The position numbers and the translations under genes are program-made. The notes beneath the pieces are model-generated. The model was not told the origin of the DNA. It saw only the letters and a program-made list of their open reading frames with translations, and searched no databases. Of a stretch of DNA of 10,584 bases, positions 1-6,810 are shown piece by piece. Source of the stretch: Porticoccus sp041592135. Lineage in GTDB: Bacteria; Pseudomonadota; Gammaproteobacteria; Pseudomonadales; Porticoccaceae. Position 1 is the stretch's first letter. Each line of letters opens with the position of its first letter. Where the stretch lies: the NCBI GenBank assembly GCA_041592135.1, contig JBFHQR010000078.1; one strand, written 5' to 3'.

Positions 1-928
1 AATAGGCAAACAGACGTTTGATATCGGGTTGGAAAATGGCCACCAGAGAGGCGACAAACACCCCGGCCAGACCAAGGGTCAGCAGGATACCGTGCAGGGG
101 CAGGGCCGATGAAGCGAACTGCTCCCCGAACACGGAGAAATGCAAACGTATCAGCAGGTAGACCGCTACCTTTGTCGCCGTGGCAGCCAGGAATGCGGTC
201 ACTAGCGACGGCGCGTAGGCATAGGCGTTGGGCAACCACAGGTGCAACGGAAACAACGCCAATTTCAGGCACACCCCCACCACAATAAAGACAAAGGCGG
301 TAGAGGCAGTGCGGCTGCCCGCAGCGTCAGGTATCCGTGCTGCAAGATCCTGCATATTCAGGGTGCCAGTCAGGCTGTACAGGAACCCAATGCCAATGAG
401 GATAAAAGTGGCGCCGATGGTGCCCACAATCAGGTATTGGTAGGAGGCCCACAGGGCTCGCCGATCCTTGCCGTAGCCAATCAGTGCATAGGTAGCCAGG
501 GATGAGATTTCCAGGAATACAAACACATTGAAGATGTCCCCGGTGGCGACAATCCCCAGCAGACCCGCCAGGCAAAGGAGGTAAGTCACATAGAAAAAGG
601 TCTGCTTTTCCGGGGGGATTTCCCGCTCCAGCCCCGTTCCGGCCGCCGCAATCACCAGCGTGGCGATGCCACTGACCACCAGCATCACATAGGCCGACAA
701 AAGATCGATGCGGTATTCGATTCCCCAGGGGGCATCCCAGCCACCCAGGCCGTAACTGAGGGTGCCGTGCTGGTAGACCTGGTGCAGTAACAGCATACTG
801 ATCGACAGGGAAAGCCCGCAGACCAGCACGGTGAAGATCCACACCAGACGGGATCTATCCAGCAGCAGGCAGGCGGGTGCGGCCAGTAGCGGGACAACTA
901 CCTGCAGAATGGGCAGCTGACTCAACAC
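1..928 (-). CDS. mnhD: Mrp/Mnh Na+/H+ antiporter subunit D (3' end outside window)
   Basis: Large proton-channel-like membrane subunit of the Mrp cation/proton antiporter, homologous to NuoL/M/N of complex I. About 309 residues are visible, roughly 60% of a normal MrpD; the C-terminus lies beyond position 1. Seen: hydrophobic helices throughout, the TM5-type motif VFLEISSLATYAL with its essential glutamate at about residue 140, and LKLALFPLHLWLP with the conserved lysine at about residue 222. Their spacing fits the Glu137/Lys219 pair of Bacillus MrpD. The chosen start is GTG at 928-926, overlapping the mnhC stop (TGTTGA), which implies translational coupling; TTG at 925-923 is an alternative. 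No frameshift is visible in the part shown. A second D-like or NuoL-like subunit would be expected next in the operon, but it is outside the window. Confidence 0.93.
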   Translation of the reverse strand, partial: MLSQLPILQVVVPLLAAPACLLLDRSRLVWIFTVLVCGLSLSISMLLLHQVYQHGTLSYGLGGWDAPWGIEYRIDLLSAYVMLVVSGIATLVIAAAGTGLEREIPPEKQTFFYVTYLLCLAGLLGIVATGDIFNVFVFLEISSLATYALIGYGKDRRALWASYQYLIVGTIGATFILIGIGFLYSLTGTLNMQDLAARIPDAAGSRTASTAFVFIVVGVCLKLALFPLHLWLPNAYAYAPSLVTAFLAATATKVAVYLLIRLHFSVFGEQFASSALPLHGILLTLGLAGVFVASLVAIFQPDIKRLFAY

Positions 929-1272
929 TCCAGGTCCCTCTGCTGCAGTTCTTCTTCCTCCACCGTGCCATAGGCGTTGCGAATCCGTATCACCAGCGCC
1001 AGCGCCAGCGCCGTGGTGGCAATGCCGACCACAATGGCGGTGAGAATCAGCACATGGGGCAGGGGATTGGAATAACTGTTTACTCCCTCGGAAAAAATCG
1101 GTGCCGAACCACCGCTGACCTTGCCGAGACTGATATAGAAAATAAAGACCGAGGTCTGGAACAGGTTGAGACCGATGAGTTTTTTGATCAGGTTGCCCTG
1201 CACGATGACGATATAAAAGCCGGTCATCATCAGCAGAATCACCACCCAGTAGTTATATAGCTCCGTCAGCAT
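922..1272 (-). CDS. mnhC: Mrp/Mnh Na+/H+ antiporter subunit C (NuoK-like)
   Basis: Small NuoK-like integral membrane subunit of the Mrp antiporter, 116 residues, the usual family length. Three hydrophobic segments are visible, at about residues 5-25, 33-50 and 70-95. Family hallmarks are the GLNLFQTSVFIFYIS stretch in the middle helix and NPLPHVLILTAIVVGIA leading into the last helix, followed by a charged cytoplasmic tail rich in Glu. The start ATG (1272-1270) overlaps the stop of the preceding mnhB gene by one base (TGATG), and its own stop overlaps the mnhD start, so C is coupled on both sides. It sits in the membrane with D, next to the E-F-G-B module. Confidence 0.95.
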   Translation of the reverse strand: MLTELYNYWVVILLMMTGFYIVIVQGNLIKKLIGLNLFQTSVFIFYISLGKVSGGSAPIFSEGVNSYSNPLPHVLILTAIVVGIATTALALALVIRIRNAYGTVEEEELQQRDLEC

Positions 1273-2237
1273 CAGGCCACTTCCTCAGGGTGTACTGTGG
1301 CCGAAGCGAAGGCGTAAAAGATCAGGATCATTGCCGACGCAACCGTTATGCCTACTCCCAGCTCAATAACCAGTATTCCCAGATGCCGACCGGCCAGAGG
1401 CTCCGGCAGCAACTGGCTGTAGTCGAGAAAATTGCCGCCACTCAGCAGACAGACCACGCCCACGCTGCCGTAAATCAGCACACCGCACGCTGCCAGTATC
1501 TGCAACAGCGCCGGTCGCACCACCCGCTGGGCATGGCCGAAGCCAAACAGCATGGCGTAGAGGATGATGCCGGCGGCAAAGATAACCCCCGCCTGAAAGC
1601 CGCCCCCCGGACCATATTCGCCGTGGAACTGCACGTAGAACGCAAACAGCAGAATCAATGGAATCAGCATCTTGCTGACCACCCGAAGCACCCGATGGTC
1701 ATACATGTTTGCCCGCTCCTTCACAGAGCCGGATGACGCGGCGCGGCCAGTAAACAGCAGCCCTAACACGCCCATGGCCGCGGTGAAAATCACTGTCACC
1801 TCCCCGAGTGTGTCGAAACTACGATAGTCCGCCAGCACGGAGGTCACCATATTGGGAATCCCGATCTCTTTCGGGGACTCCTCGATGTATCGCACGGCCA
1901 CATGGTTGTGGGGCGGGGCATCGGCGGAACCAAATGCAGGCATATCCAGTGTCCCCAATACCAGCGTGGCCCCGGTGATGGAGACCAGGAGCAGTGACAT
2001 CAGCGGGCGCCGATAAGCAGTCTGCTCATAACGCCCCACCAATGCCAATGCCGCCAGCATCAGCAGTGGAAAAATGCCCGCCCCCACTGCCGCTTCGGTA
2101 AAAGCCACGTCGACAGCATCCGCCGACACAAAAAAGCTGGCCGACAACAGGCCATAGATACCGGCCAGCATGACCGCAGCGAATAGATCACGCAGCCAAG
2201 CAATGGCCAATGCGGTGATGACCAGTAACAGCAGCAA
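1272..2237 (-). CDS. mnhB: Fused antiporter subunit: MnhA C-terminal (DUF4040/MbhE-like) plus MnhB
   Basis: A fusion of the part that forms the C-terminal end of MrpA in canonical operons with MrpB. From the TTG at 2237 it has 321 residues. Residues about 1-70 are the DUF4040 segment, with DVAFTEAAVGAG around Glu48. Residues about 130-162 are the MbhE-like segment containing YRSFDTLGEV. From about residue 178 (MYDHRVLRVVSKML) the MnhB domain runs with GPGGGFQAG at 209-217 and three further helices. No NuoL-like MrpA core is attached, so that role must be filled by another subunit. Start is uncertain: no ATG or GTG lies between the mnhG stop and 2237. A good AGGAG site stands seven bases before an ATC at 2261-2259, and the reading frame from there adds eight family-like hydrophobic residues. 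The 3' end overlaps mnhC by one base. Confidence 0.9.
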   Translation of the reverse strand: MLLLLVITALAIAWLRDLFAAVMLAGIYGLLSASFFVSADAVDVAFTEAAVGAGIFPLLMLAALALVGRYEQTAYRRPLMSLLLVSITGATLVLGTLDMPAFGSADAPPHNHVAVRYIEESPKEIGIPNMVTSVLADYRSFDTLGEVTVIFTAAMGVLGLLFTGRAASSGSVKERANMYDHRVLRVVSKMLIPLILLFAFYVQFHGEYGPGGGFQAGVIFAAGIILYAMLFGFGHAQRVVRPALLQILAACGVLIYGSVGVVCLLSGGNFLDYSQLLPEPLAGRHLGILVIELGVGITVASAMILIFYAFASATVHPEEVA

Positions 2238-2285
2238 TGCGATGTCCAGTACAAGTTCGATGAGCCTGCTCCTAGCAAAGTTGTT

Positions 2286-2606
2286 TCAGGATGTTTCATT
2301 CCTGCCGGGATCAATGCCCAGTCCACCGTGTACCGCCGCCTTCGCCAACGCATGACTGGCAGTAGGACTGGTAATGAGGATGAACAGTAGAATTAGCAGC
2401 AACTTGAACATCACGATGCCCCAGCCTGCCAAGGGCATCAGCCCCACCAGAATGAGGCTGGCGGCAAGCGTTTCGGTCACACCGGCGGCGTGCATCCGGG
2501 AGAATACTTCAGGGAAACGCAGCAGCCCAATGCCACCGGATACCAGCAGGAAAACACCGCCGCCCAGACAAAGAACGCTGATCCCTTCCAACAACAGGGC
2601 GATCAC
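2286..2606 (-). CDS. mnhG: Mrp/Mnh Na+/H+ antiporter subunit G
   Basis: Small membrane subunit MrpG, 106 residues. It has three predicted helices at about residues 5-27, 42-60 and 65-82, and the family signature GLLRFPEVFSRMHAAGVTETLA, in which the F/Y-x-R-x-HA pattern is typical of MnhG. It assembles with subunits E and F near the B subunit in the antiporter. The start is GTG at 2606-2604, overlapping the mnhF stop in a GTGA arrangement, so it is translationally coupled to mnhF. The following mnhB lies in the same reading frame, separated only by this gene's TGA and about 24-48 bases depending on which mnhB start is used. Confidence 0.95.
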   Translation of the reverse strand: MIALLLEGISVLCLGGGVFLLVSGGIGLLRFPEVFSRMHAAGVTETLAASLILVGLMPLAGWGIVMFKLLLILLFILITSPTASHALAKAAVHGGLGIDPGRNETS

Positions 2607-2875
2607 GGATTATCCCTTTGCGGCCGATCATTACTGTATTCGAAGTAACGAAGTACCCCGATGACACTGATGAAGTTGATCAGCGCATAGACCAGGGCGA
2701 TATCCAGAAAGTCCGGTCTGCCGAACAGGAACCCCACTACCGCAATCAGCAACACGGTCTTGGTGCCGAACACATTCACCGCCAGAATGCGGTCATAGAT
2801 GGTCGGACCCAGCAAGGCCCGGCTCAACGCCATGACCATGACCACCAACAGCGCAACTACCACCACCGTCAACAT
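2603..2875 (-). CDS. mnhF: Mrp/Mnh Na+/H+ antiporter subunit F
   Basis: Small three-helix membrane subunit MrpF, 90 residues, the usual length. Recognised by RALLGPTIYDRILAVNVFGT after the first helix and by DFLDIALVYALINFISV in the third helix; the conserved DR and D-x-A-x-V-Y-A positions match the family. In complex-I-related complexes this subunit belongs to the small-subunit cluster with G and E. The start ATG (2875-2873) directly abuts the mnhE stop at 2878-2876 with no gap, and the end overlaps the mnhG start by four bases. No oddity seen. Confidence 0.95.
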   Translation of the reverse strand: MLTVVVVALLVVMVMALSRALLGPTIYDRILAVNVFGTKTVLLIAVVGFLFGRPDFLDIALVYALINFISVIGVLRYFEYSNDRPQRDNP

Positions 2876-3385
2876 CTAGGGCTCCAGCTCCGCCACCCGG
2901 CGCCTCATTTCACCTTCCCGCAGTTCCTCAATACCGGCCCGGGTGAGCGCATGTACCAGCACAGTGTCATCGTCCATGTCCATTGCCACGGTGCCGGGCG
3001 TCAGGGTGATGGCATTGGCATAGATCACCCGCCCCAGGTCGCTCTTCTGGCCGAGGGGAAGGCGGGTTACACAGGGACTGATGGAGCAATTGCCAAGCCA
3101 GATGTGGCGTACCACATCGATATTGCTGCGAATGATTTTGACGGTCAGCCAGATGAAAAACCTGGGAAGCCTAAAGGTCAGGTGCAGCGGCTGGGATTCC
3201 TGGTCCACCACCTTCAGACACTGCAAAACCCAGATCACGAAAATGACTGAGGCAAGACCAAACCCCAACAGCAATGGTGAGTAGTGACCGGAATTGCCCA
3301 ACCAGAGCACAGCCAGGAGGCAGAATAGGCTTAGTCTGTATTTCAGGGCATCCGCTCCTGACTCATATCTGCTCTGGAGCTTCAT
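2876..3385 (-). CDS. mnhE: Mrp/Mnh Na+/H+ antiporter subunit E
   Basis: MrpE subunit, 169 residues. Two or three helices occupy the N-terminal half (about residues 17-57), followed by the cytoplasmic domain. The family hallmarks are YANAITLTPGTVAMDMDDDTVLVHAL (residues about 122-147), preceded by the FIWLTVKIIRSNIDVV helix. In other Mrp systems this subunit supports assembly and full activity. The ATG at 3385-3383 has a GGAGTG ribosome site about ten bases upstream. The gene follows the secreted-protein gene by 24 bases, so the two are probably co-transcribed. The basic N-terminal stretch before the first helix is somewhat long for the family, and a shorter start is conceivable, but no better ATG is evident. 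Confidence 0.93.
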   Translation of the reverse strand: MKLQSRYESGADALKYRLSLFCLLAVLWLGNSGHYSPLLLGFGLASVIFVIWVLQCLKVVDQESQPLHLTFRLPRFFIWLTVKIIRSNIDVVRHIWLGNCSISPCVTRLPLGQKSDLGRVIYANAITLTPGTVAMDMDDDTVLVHALTRAGIEELREGEMRRRVAELEP

Positions 3386-3409
3386 CGCTACGACACTCCG
3401 AGCAGGCCA

Positions 3410-3853
3410 TCAGGGACAGGAAAAGTGTTTTTTGAGCACGGCCGAGAGCACCTCGGCTCCACTGGAACTACCTGCTGCCGAGCCCGCTTCACTGTTCAGC
3501 TTTTCAATCACCTCCGACAGCGTCAGCCCTGGTGGAAAACAGTAGGGATTGCGACCAACGACACCTTTCGTAATCATCTGTCCCCTGGCACGGGTCTCCA
3601 GCGCCCGCCGCTGGAAGGAGTCGTCTTTCTGGAGAGTCAGTTGATCGATGGCGTCCAGATAACCCTGTATATAGGCAAGGCATGCCGCCTGACCTTCATT
3701 GCCGCCACCTTGCCCGCCGGACGATCCCCGACAGGACGACAACAGGGTTTCGCCACTCATGGGTTCTATGGCCTGCCCCTCGCTAATCATCAAGCCACTT
3801 AACATCAGGAAAACGACGAAGTGACCGGTTATGGTTTTCAGTACGTTCTGCAC
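3410..3853 (-). CDS. Rap1a/Tai-type secreted four-cysteine protein
   Basis: A 147-residue exported protein. Residues 1-28 form a signal peptide (Lys6, hydrophobic core 11-23, likely cleavage after EGQA). The mature part has four cysteines (41, 58, 105, 146), probably two disulfides, and the pattern C-x-A-YIQGYLDAI at 58-69 followed by an N-PYC-PPG segment. This resembles the Rap1a/Tai immunity-protein family, whose name comes from type VI secretion immunity proteins, although most members outside such loci have unknown roles. No effector gene is nearby, so an immunity role is not supported here. A glycine-rich insert lies at 44-52. The start is GTG at 3853-3851 and no strong ribosome site is visible. 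Being only 24 bases ahead of mnhE, it is probably the first gene of the Mrp operon and might act in the periplasm beside it. Confidence 0.75.
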   Translation of the reverse strand: MQNVLKTITGHFVVFLMLSGLMISEGQAIEPMSGETLLSSCRGSSGGQGGGNEGQAACLAYIQGYLDAIDQLTLQKDDSFQRRALETRARGQMITKGVVGRNPYCFPPGLTLSEVIEKLNSEAGSAAGSSSGAEVLSAVLKKHFSCP

Positions 3854-4040
3854 AGGATCACCACTTGTTATAATTCTCCAGCTACTCTCTCACCCATGTA
3901 GCGGAAAAGTATTACGAAAAATGTAACAAATTGTGTCGATCAATCTCTGTCGTGTACTGGCCGATTTTCTGGTGTAAGGTAGCGGTTGACGCAGCTGCCA
4001 GCAGAAAATAACCCCTACCTCTTCAGCCGGCTGACTCCTT
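3854..4040. promoter_or_regulatory. Divergent promoter region between the Mrp operon and the two-component system
   Basis: These 187 bases separate two outward-reading units and must hold both promoters. On the minus strand TATAAC (3872-3867) is a fair -10 element ahead of the secreted-protein gene, but no convincing -35 lies 16-18 bases upstream, as at activator-dependent promoters. On the plus strand TTGACG at 3986-3991 could be a -35 for the regulator gene, with only a poor -10 near 4008. An AT-rich segment around 3911-3935 contains TGTAAC and later GTGTAAGG, which might be response-regulator sites. That is a guess. Confidence 0.4.
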
Positions 4041-4766
4041 ATGAATGCAAACAGTTTCCTGGCATCGCCCCACATTCTGGTCGTCGACGACAACGAGGAC
4101 ATCCGGGATCTGGTCTCCCGATTGTTGACCTCCGAAGGCTACAGCGCCTATGTCGCCGGGGATGGCGACGAGATGTTTCAGAGACTGACCGAGTCAAAAC
4201 CCGACTTGATCCTGCTGGATGTCATGCTGCCCCACCGCGACGGATTCGAACTCTGCCGCCAGCTTCGCTCCGACCCCGGCATGCCGCCGATCATCATGCT
4301 CACCGCCAAGGATGAGGAAATCGACCGGGTAGTGGGACTGGAGCTGGGCGCGGACGATTACATCGTCAAACCCTTCAGCGGCCGGGAGTTGATCGCCCGT
4401 ATCAGGGCCGTGTTGCGACGCACCCGCAGCGAAGGGGTGCAGCACACCGGCACCATCCGTTTCGGCCAATGGCGGTTTATCCCGGCACACATGGAGATCC
4501 TCGACGATCACTCCATTGCCACCCCGCTTTCTGCAAGTGAGACGGCTCTGCTGCTTGTTTTCGTGCAAAACCCCGGCATTCCTCTGTCCCGGGACCGGCT
4601 GCTGGACCTCACCAAGGGCCGCAACAGCACGCCCTTTGACCGCAGTATCGATATTCAGGTGAGCCGTTTGCGACGCAAGCTGAGAGACGACGGCAAACAC
4701 CCGCAAATCATCAAAACGGCCTGGGGTACCGGTTATATTTTCTCCTGTAGCGTAGAGAAGTCGTGA
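4041..4766 (+). CDS. OmpR-family DNA-binding response regulator
   Basis: Cytoplasmic transcription regulator of 241 residues. The receiver domain spans about residues 11-125: acidic pair Asp16/Asp17 in ILVVDDNED, phospho-acceptor Asp60 in DLILLDVMLP, switch Thr88 and Lys110 in the IVKPF motif. A winged-helix OmpR/PhoB output domain follows at about 138-236, ending with the recognition-helix region FDRSIDIQVSRLRRKL and the wing WGTGYIF. Its stop overlaps the start of the kinase gene (GTGA), making a standard coupled regulator-kinase pair. The ATG at 4041 keeps the usual 10-residue lead before the first receiver strand; there is no strong ribosome site. Target genes are unknown; the divergent Mrp operon is the obvious candidate by position. 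Confidence 0.93.
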   Translation: MNANSFLASPHILVVDDNEDIRDLVSRLLTSEGYSAYVAGDGDEMFQRLTESKPDLILLDVMLPHRDGFELCRQLRSDPGMPPIIMLTAKDEEIDRVVGLELGADDYIVKPFSGRELIARIRAVLRRTRSEGVQHTGTIRFGQWRFIPAHMEILDDHSIATPLSASETALLLVFVQNPGIPLSRDRLLDLTKGRNSTPFDRSIDIQVSRLRRKLRDDGKHPQIIKTAWGTGYIFSCSVEKS

Positions 4767-6124
4767 CCCGACTGCCAACCCTTTCCCTGAAAGCCCGGGT
4801 CACCCTGATTCTCTGCGCGGTGTTCGTGCTCTCCCAGATCGCCAGCCTGCTGCTGTTCGAACAAAACCGCGAACGCAATATCCTGCTGACCGAGGCCACC
4901 GATCTCGCCGACCGCATCATCGGCATCGTCAACCTCGCCAGCAGTTTCCCCAACCAGGACCGGGAGCAAATCCTCGCCGCGGCGCAAACCCAGTTTCTGG
5001 CCACCTTCCCGGAGATCGTCTCCATTGACGAGGTCGCCTGTCAGGAAAACGCCTTCGCCGAGCGCATGGGCGCGCGCATCAAGACCGCTTTCCAGACGAT
5101 ACCCGGGCTGGACGGAGAAATCTGCGTACGCAGCCTGGACTTGCCCCAATTCGCCGGCAAGCAGTTTTCATCCCGCGGTTTTGATGTACTGGTCTTTGTC
5201 AATTTTCCCGATAGCGAGCAAACCATTTTTCACGCCATTCTGCCCAAGGGCAGTTCGCTGTTGGCTGACTCGGTGCTCGCCTATCTCCTGCTGGTGGCCC
5301 TGATCGCCCTGCTGCTGACCTGGTTTCTGGTGGGCAAGGCCACTGCTCCCCTGCAACGACTGGCCAGAGCCGCGGATACCATAGGCGTCAATCTCGACAC
5401 CCCGCCACTCGACGGGGGTGGTCCGCCGGAAGTTTCCCGCGCAGCCCAGGCCTTCAACCGCATGCAAACCCGCCTATCCCGTCTGGTCCACGGTCAGACT
5501 GAGATGTTGGCGGCAATTTCCCACGACCTGCGCTCCGCCACCACCCGGCTGCAACTGCGTGCGGAACTGCTCGGAAACGACGCAGAACGCAATGGCCTGC
5601 TGCGGGTAGTGAGCGACATGAAACAGATGATCGAATCGGTGCTTGCCTATGTGCGCGGCTACGAGTCCAGCGAGCCGGTTCGCATGGTGAACGTCACGGC
5701 CCTGGTGGAAAGCCTGTGCGACGACCTGCGCGACGAAGGCGTCCAGGTCACCGACGACAACCGGTGCGACCCAGTCACCCTGCCCTGCCGGGCCAGCCTG
5801 TTGCGCAGGGCGCTGCAGAACATCATCGACAATGCCATCAAATACGGTCACACGGCGCACATCGAGCTGACCTGTCCCGGCGAATACCTGGTCATCACCA
5901 CCAGCGACTCGGGTCCGGGAATTCCCGAAGATCAACTGGAAAAGGTCAGCCAGCCCTTTTACCGGCTGGAACGATCCCGCAGCTCGGAAACCGGTGGCAT
6001 CGGCCTGGGGCTGTCAATCACCCAGAACATTATCCGCAACATGGGGGGATTCCTGGCATTGGCCAATCGGTCGGAAGGCGGATTGAGAGTGGAAATCCAC
6101 CTGCCCCTGAATACTTCTCGTTGA
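4763..6124 (+). CDS. Sensor histidine kinase, partner of the upstream response regulator
   Basis: Membrane sensor kinase of 453 residues. TM1 is at about 11-32, followed by a periplasmic domain (33-168) with cysteines at 93 and 121. TM2 is at 170-191 and HAMP at 192-245. The dimerisation/phospho-acceptor domain carries His254 in AISHDLRSATTRL. The ATPase domain has the N box NIIDNAIKYG (353-362), DSGPGIP (382-388), an FYR F box and GGIGLGL (411-417). All ATP-binding motifs are present, so it should be active. Oddity: the H box normally reads HDLRTPLTR; here the proline is replaced by alanine (SATT). The start is GTG at 4763, overlapping the regulator stop. The periplasmic ligand cannot be inferred from sequence. 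Confidence 0.93.
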   Translation: MTRLPTLSLKARVTLILCAVFVLSQIASLLLFEQNRERNILLTEATDLADRIIGIVNLASSFPNQDREQILAAAQTQFLATFPEIVSIDEVACQENAFAERMGARIKTAFQTIPGLDGEICVRSLDLPQFAGKQFSSRGFDVLVFVNFPDSEQTIFHAILPKGSSLLADSVLAYLLLVALIALLLTWFLVGKATAPLQRLARAADTIGVNLDTPPLDGGGPPEVSRAAQAFNRMQTRLSRLVHGQTEMLAAISHDLRSATTRLQLRAELLGNDAERNGLLRVVSDMKQMIESVLAYVRGYESSEPVRMVNVTALVESLCDDLRDEGVQVTDDNRCDPVTLPCRASLLRRALQNIIDNAIKYGHTAHIELTCPGEYLVITTSDSGPGIPEDQLEKVSQPFYRLERSRSSETGGIGLGLSITQNIIRNMGGFLALANRSEGGLRVEIHLPLNTSR

Positions 6125-6136
6125 GTGCGCCTCAAC

Positions 6137-6169
6137 AAAAAACCCGACCGCACAGTCGCTGGCCGGGTT
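6137..6169 (-). terminator. Rho-independent terminator of the isomerase-like gene
   Basis: AACCCGACC (6141-6149) pairs with GGCCGGGTT (6161-6169) with one mismatch. Read on the minus strand the hairpin is followed by TTTTTTGTT, a good U tract, so it ends transcription of the minus-strand gene at 6242-6703. On the plus strand only a weak T-rich tail (CAGTTTCT) follows, which may still serve the kinase gene. A second small perfect hairpin, GTTGAG/CTCAAC (6120-6136), straddles the kinase stop codon. Confidence 0.8.
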
Positions 6170-6241
6170 CAGTTTCTACACCTGTTCAATCGCGACTGCC
6201 GCCGTCAGCCTCCCAACGGCTTTACGGGTACCGGTGGGCAG

Positions 6242-6703
6242 TTACGCCTGCCTCCCGGCCCGGAGCAGGCCATACAAAGTGAGCAACAACGCGAGCGCGA
6301 TGGTGACACCACAGAGCATCAGGGTGGCGGTAACCAGCGAATTGTCGATGCCGTGGGGTGGCGGAAATTTTTCACTGAGGGTTGGCATCAGCGGTGATGT
6401 GGCACCAAGAAAGGCCGCCATCACCCCTGCCGCGCCGTTGCTCCAGGTGCCGACCTGCAACAGCGCAAACCACAATTTCAAAGTCAGCGATCCCAGGCGC
6501 AGTTCATTCACCAGCAGGCCGAGCACAATCATCAGCACGCCGTTGGCGGTGAACTCGATATGGGCCATCACAATGCCGCGAAACCACTCCACGGCGGTTG
6601 GGGGAATAAAACCGACCACACAGCCGACGGTGATTTGCAGCACGCCCAGAATCAGCGTCCAGCGTCGCAGAGTGGCTTTCAGGCAAACGAGATTAGTGCT
6701 CAT
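6242..6703 (-). CDS. Four-helix membrane protein of the styrene oxide isomerase / hydroxylaminobenzene mutase type
   Basis: A 153-residue membrane protein with four hydrophobic helices at about 12-33, 48-65, 75-100 and 122-147. The pattern fits small isomerases such as StyC and HabA/HabB: a His-x5-Asn pair (H48, N54) in AHIEFTANGVLMIVLGLL, LK-x5-LLQVGTWSN in helix three, then GA..PLMP and a final helix ending LYGLLR. In styrene oxide isomerase the equivalent histidine ligates haem b and the asparagine lies in the active site (my recollection of published work). The aspartate and tyrosine of StyC appear not to be conserved, so the substrate may differ or the role may be non-catalytic. It lies 107 bases downstream of mtfA on the same strand and ends in a strong terminator. 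A decayed fragment of the same gene lies at about 9390-9495. The family call is from pattern recognition only. Confidence 0.6.
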   Translation of the reverse strand: MSTNLVCLKATLRRWTLILGVLQITVGCVVGFIPPTAVEWFRGIVMAHIEFTANGVLMIVLGLLVNELRLGSLTLKLWFALLQVGTWSNGAAGVMAAFLGATSPLMPTLSEKFPPPHGIDNSLVTATLMLCGVTIALALLLTLYGLLRAGRQA

Positions 6704-6810
6704 AACCCGATGATCTCACTCGGATGCTTACTTCAGTTGAAGAATAATTTTTTACACCGAACCCGAAGTATAGTGTCATCCAGCCCAAATCATCCTCAAC
6801 CACGGACAGG

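Noticed and set aside
3410..3853. Type VI secretion immunity role for the Rap1a-like protein
   Set aside because: No effector, Hcp, VgrG or other secretion gene is in the window; family membership alone does not establish the role.
4194..4778. Minus-strand open frame of 194 codons opposite the response regulator
   Set aside because: Shadow of a complete OmpR-family gene with all key residues on the plus strand.
6120..6136. Small hairpin over the kinase stop codon as a plus-strand terminator
   Set aside because: It is followed by an A run rather than a T run on the plus strand, so it does not fit an intrinsic terminator in that direction.
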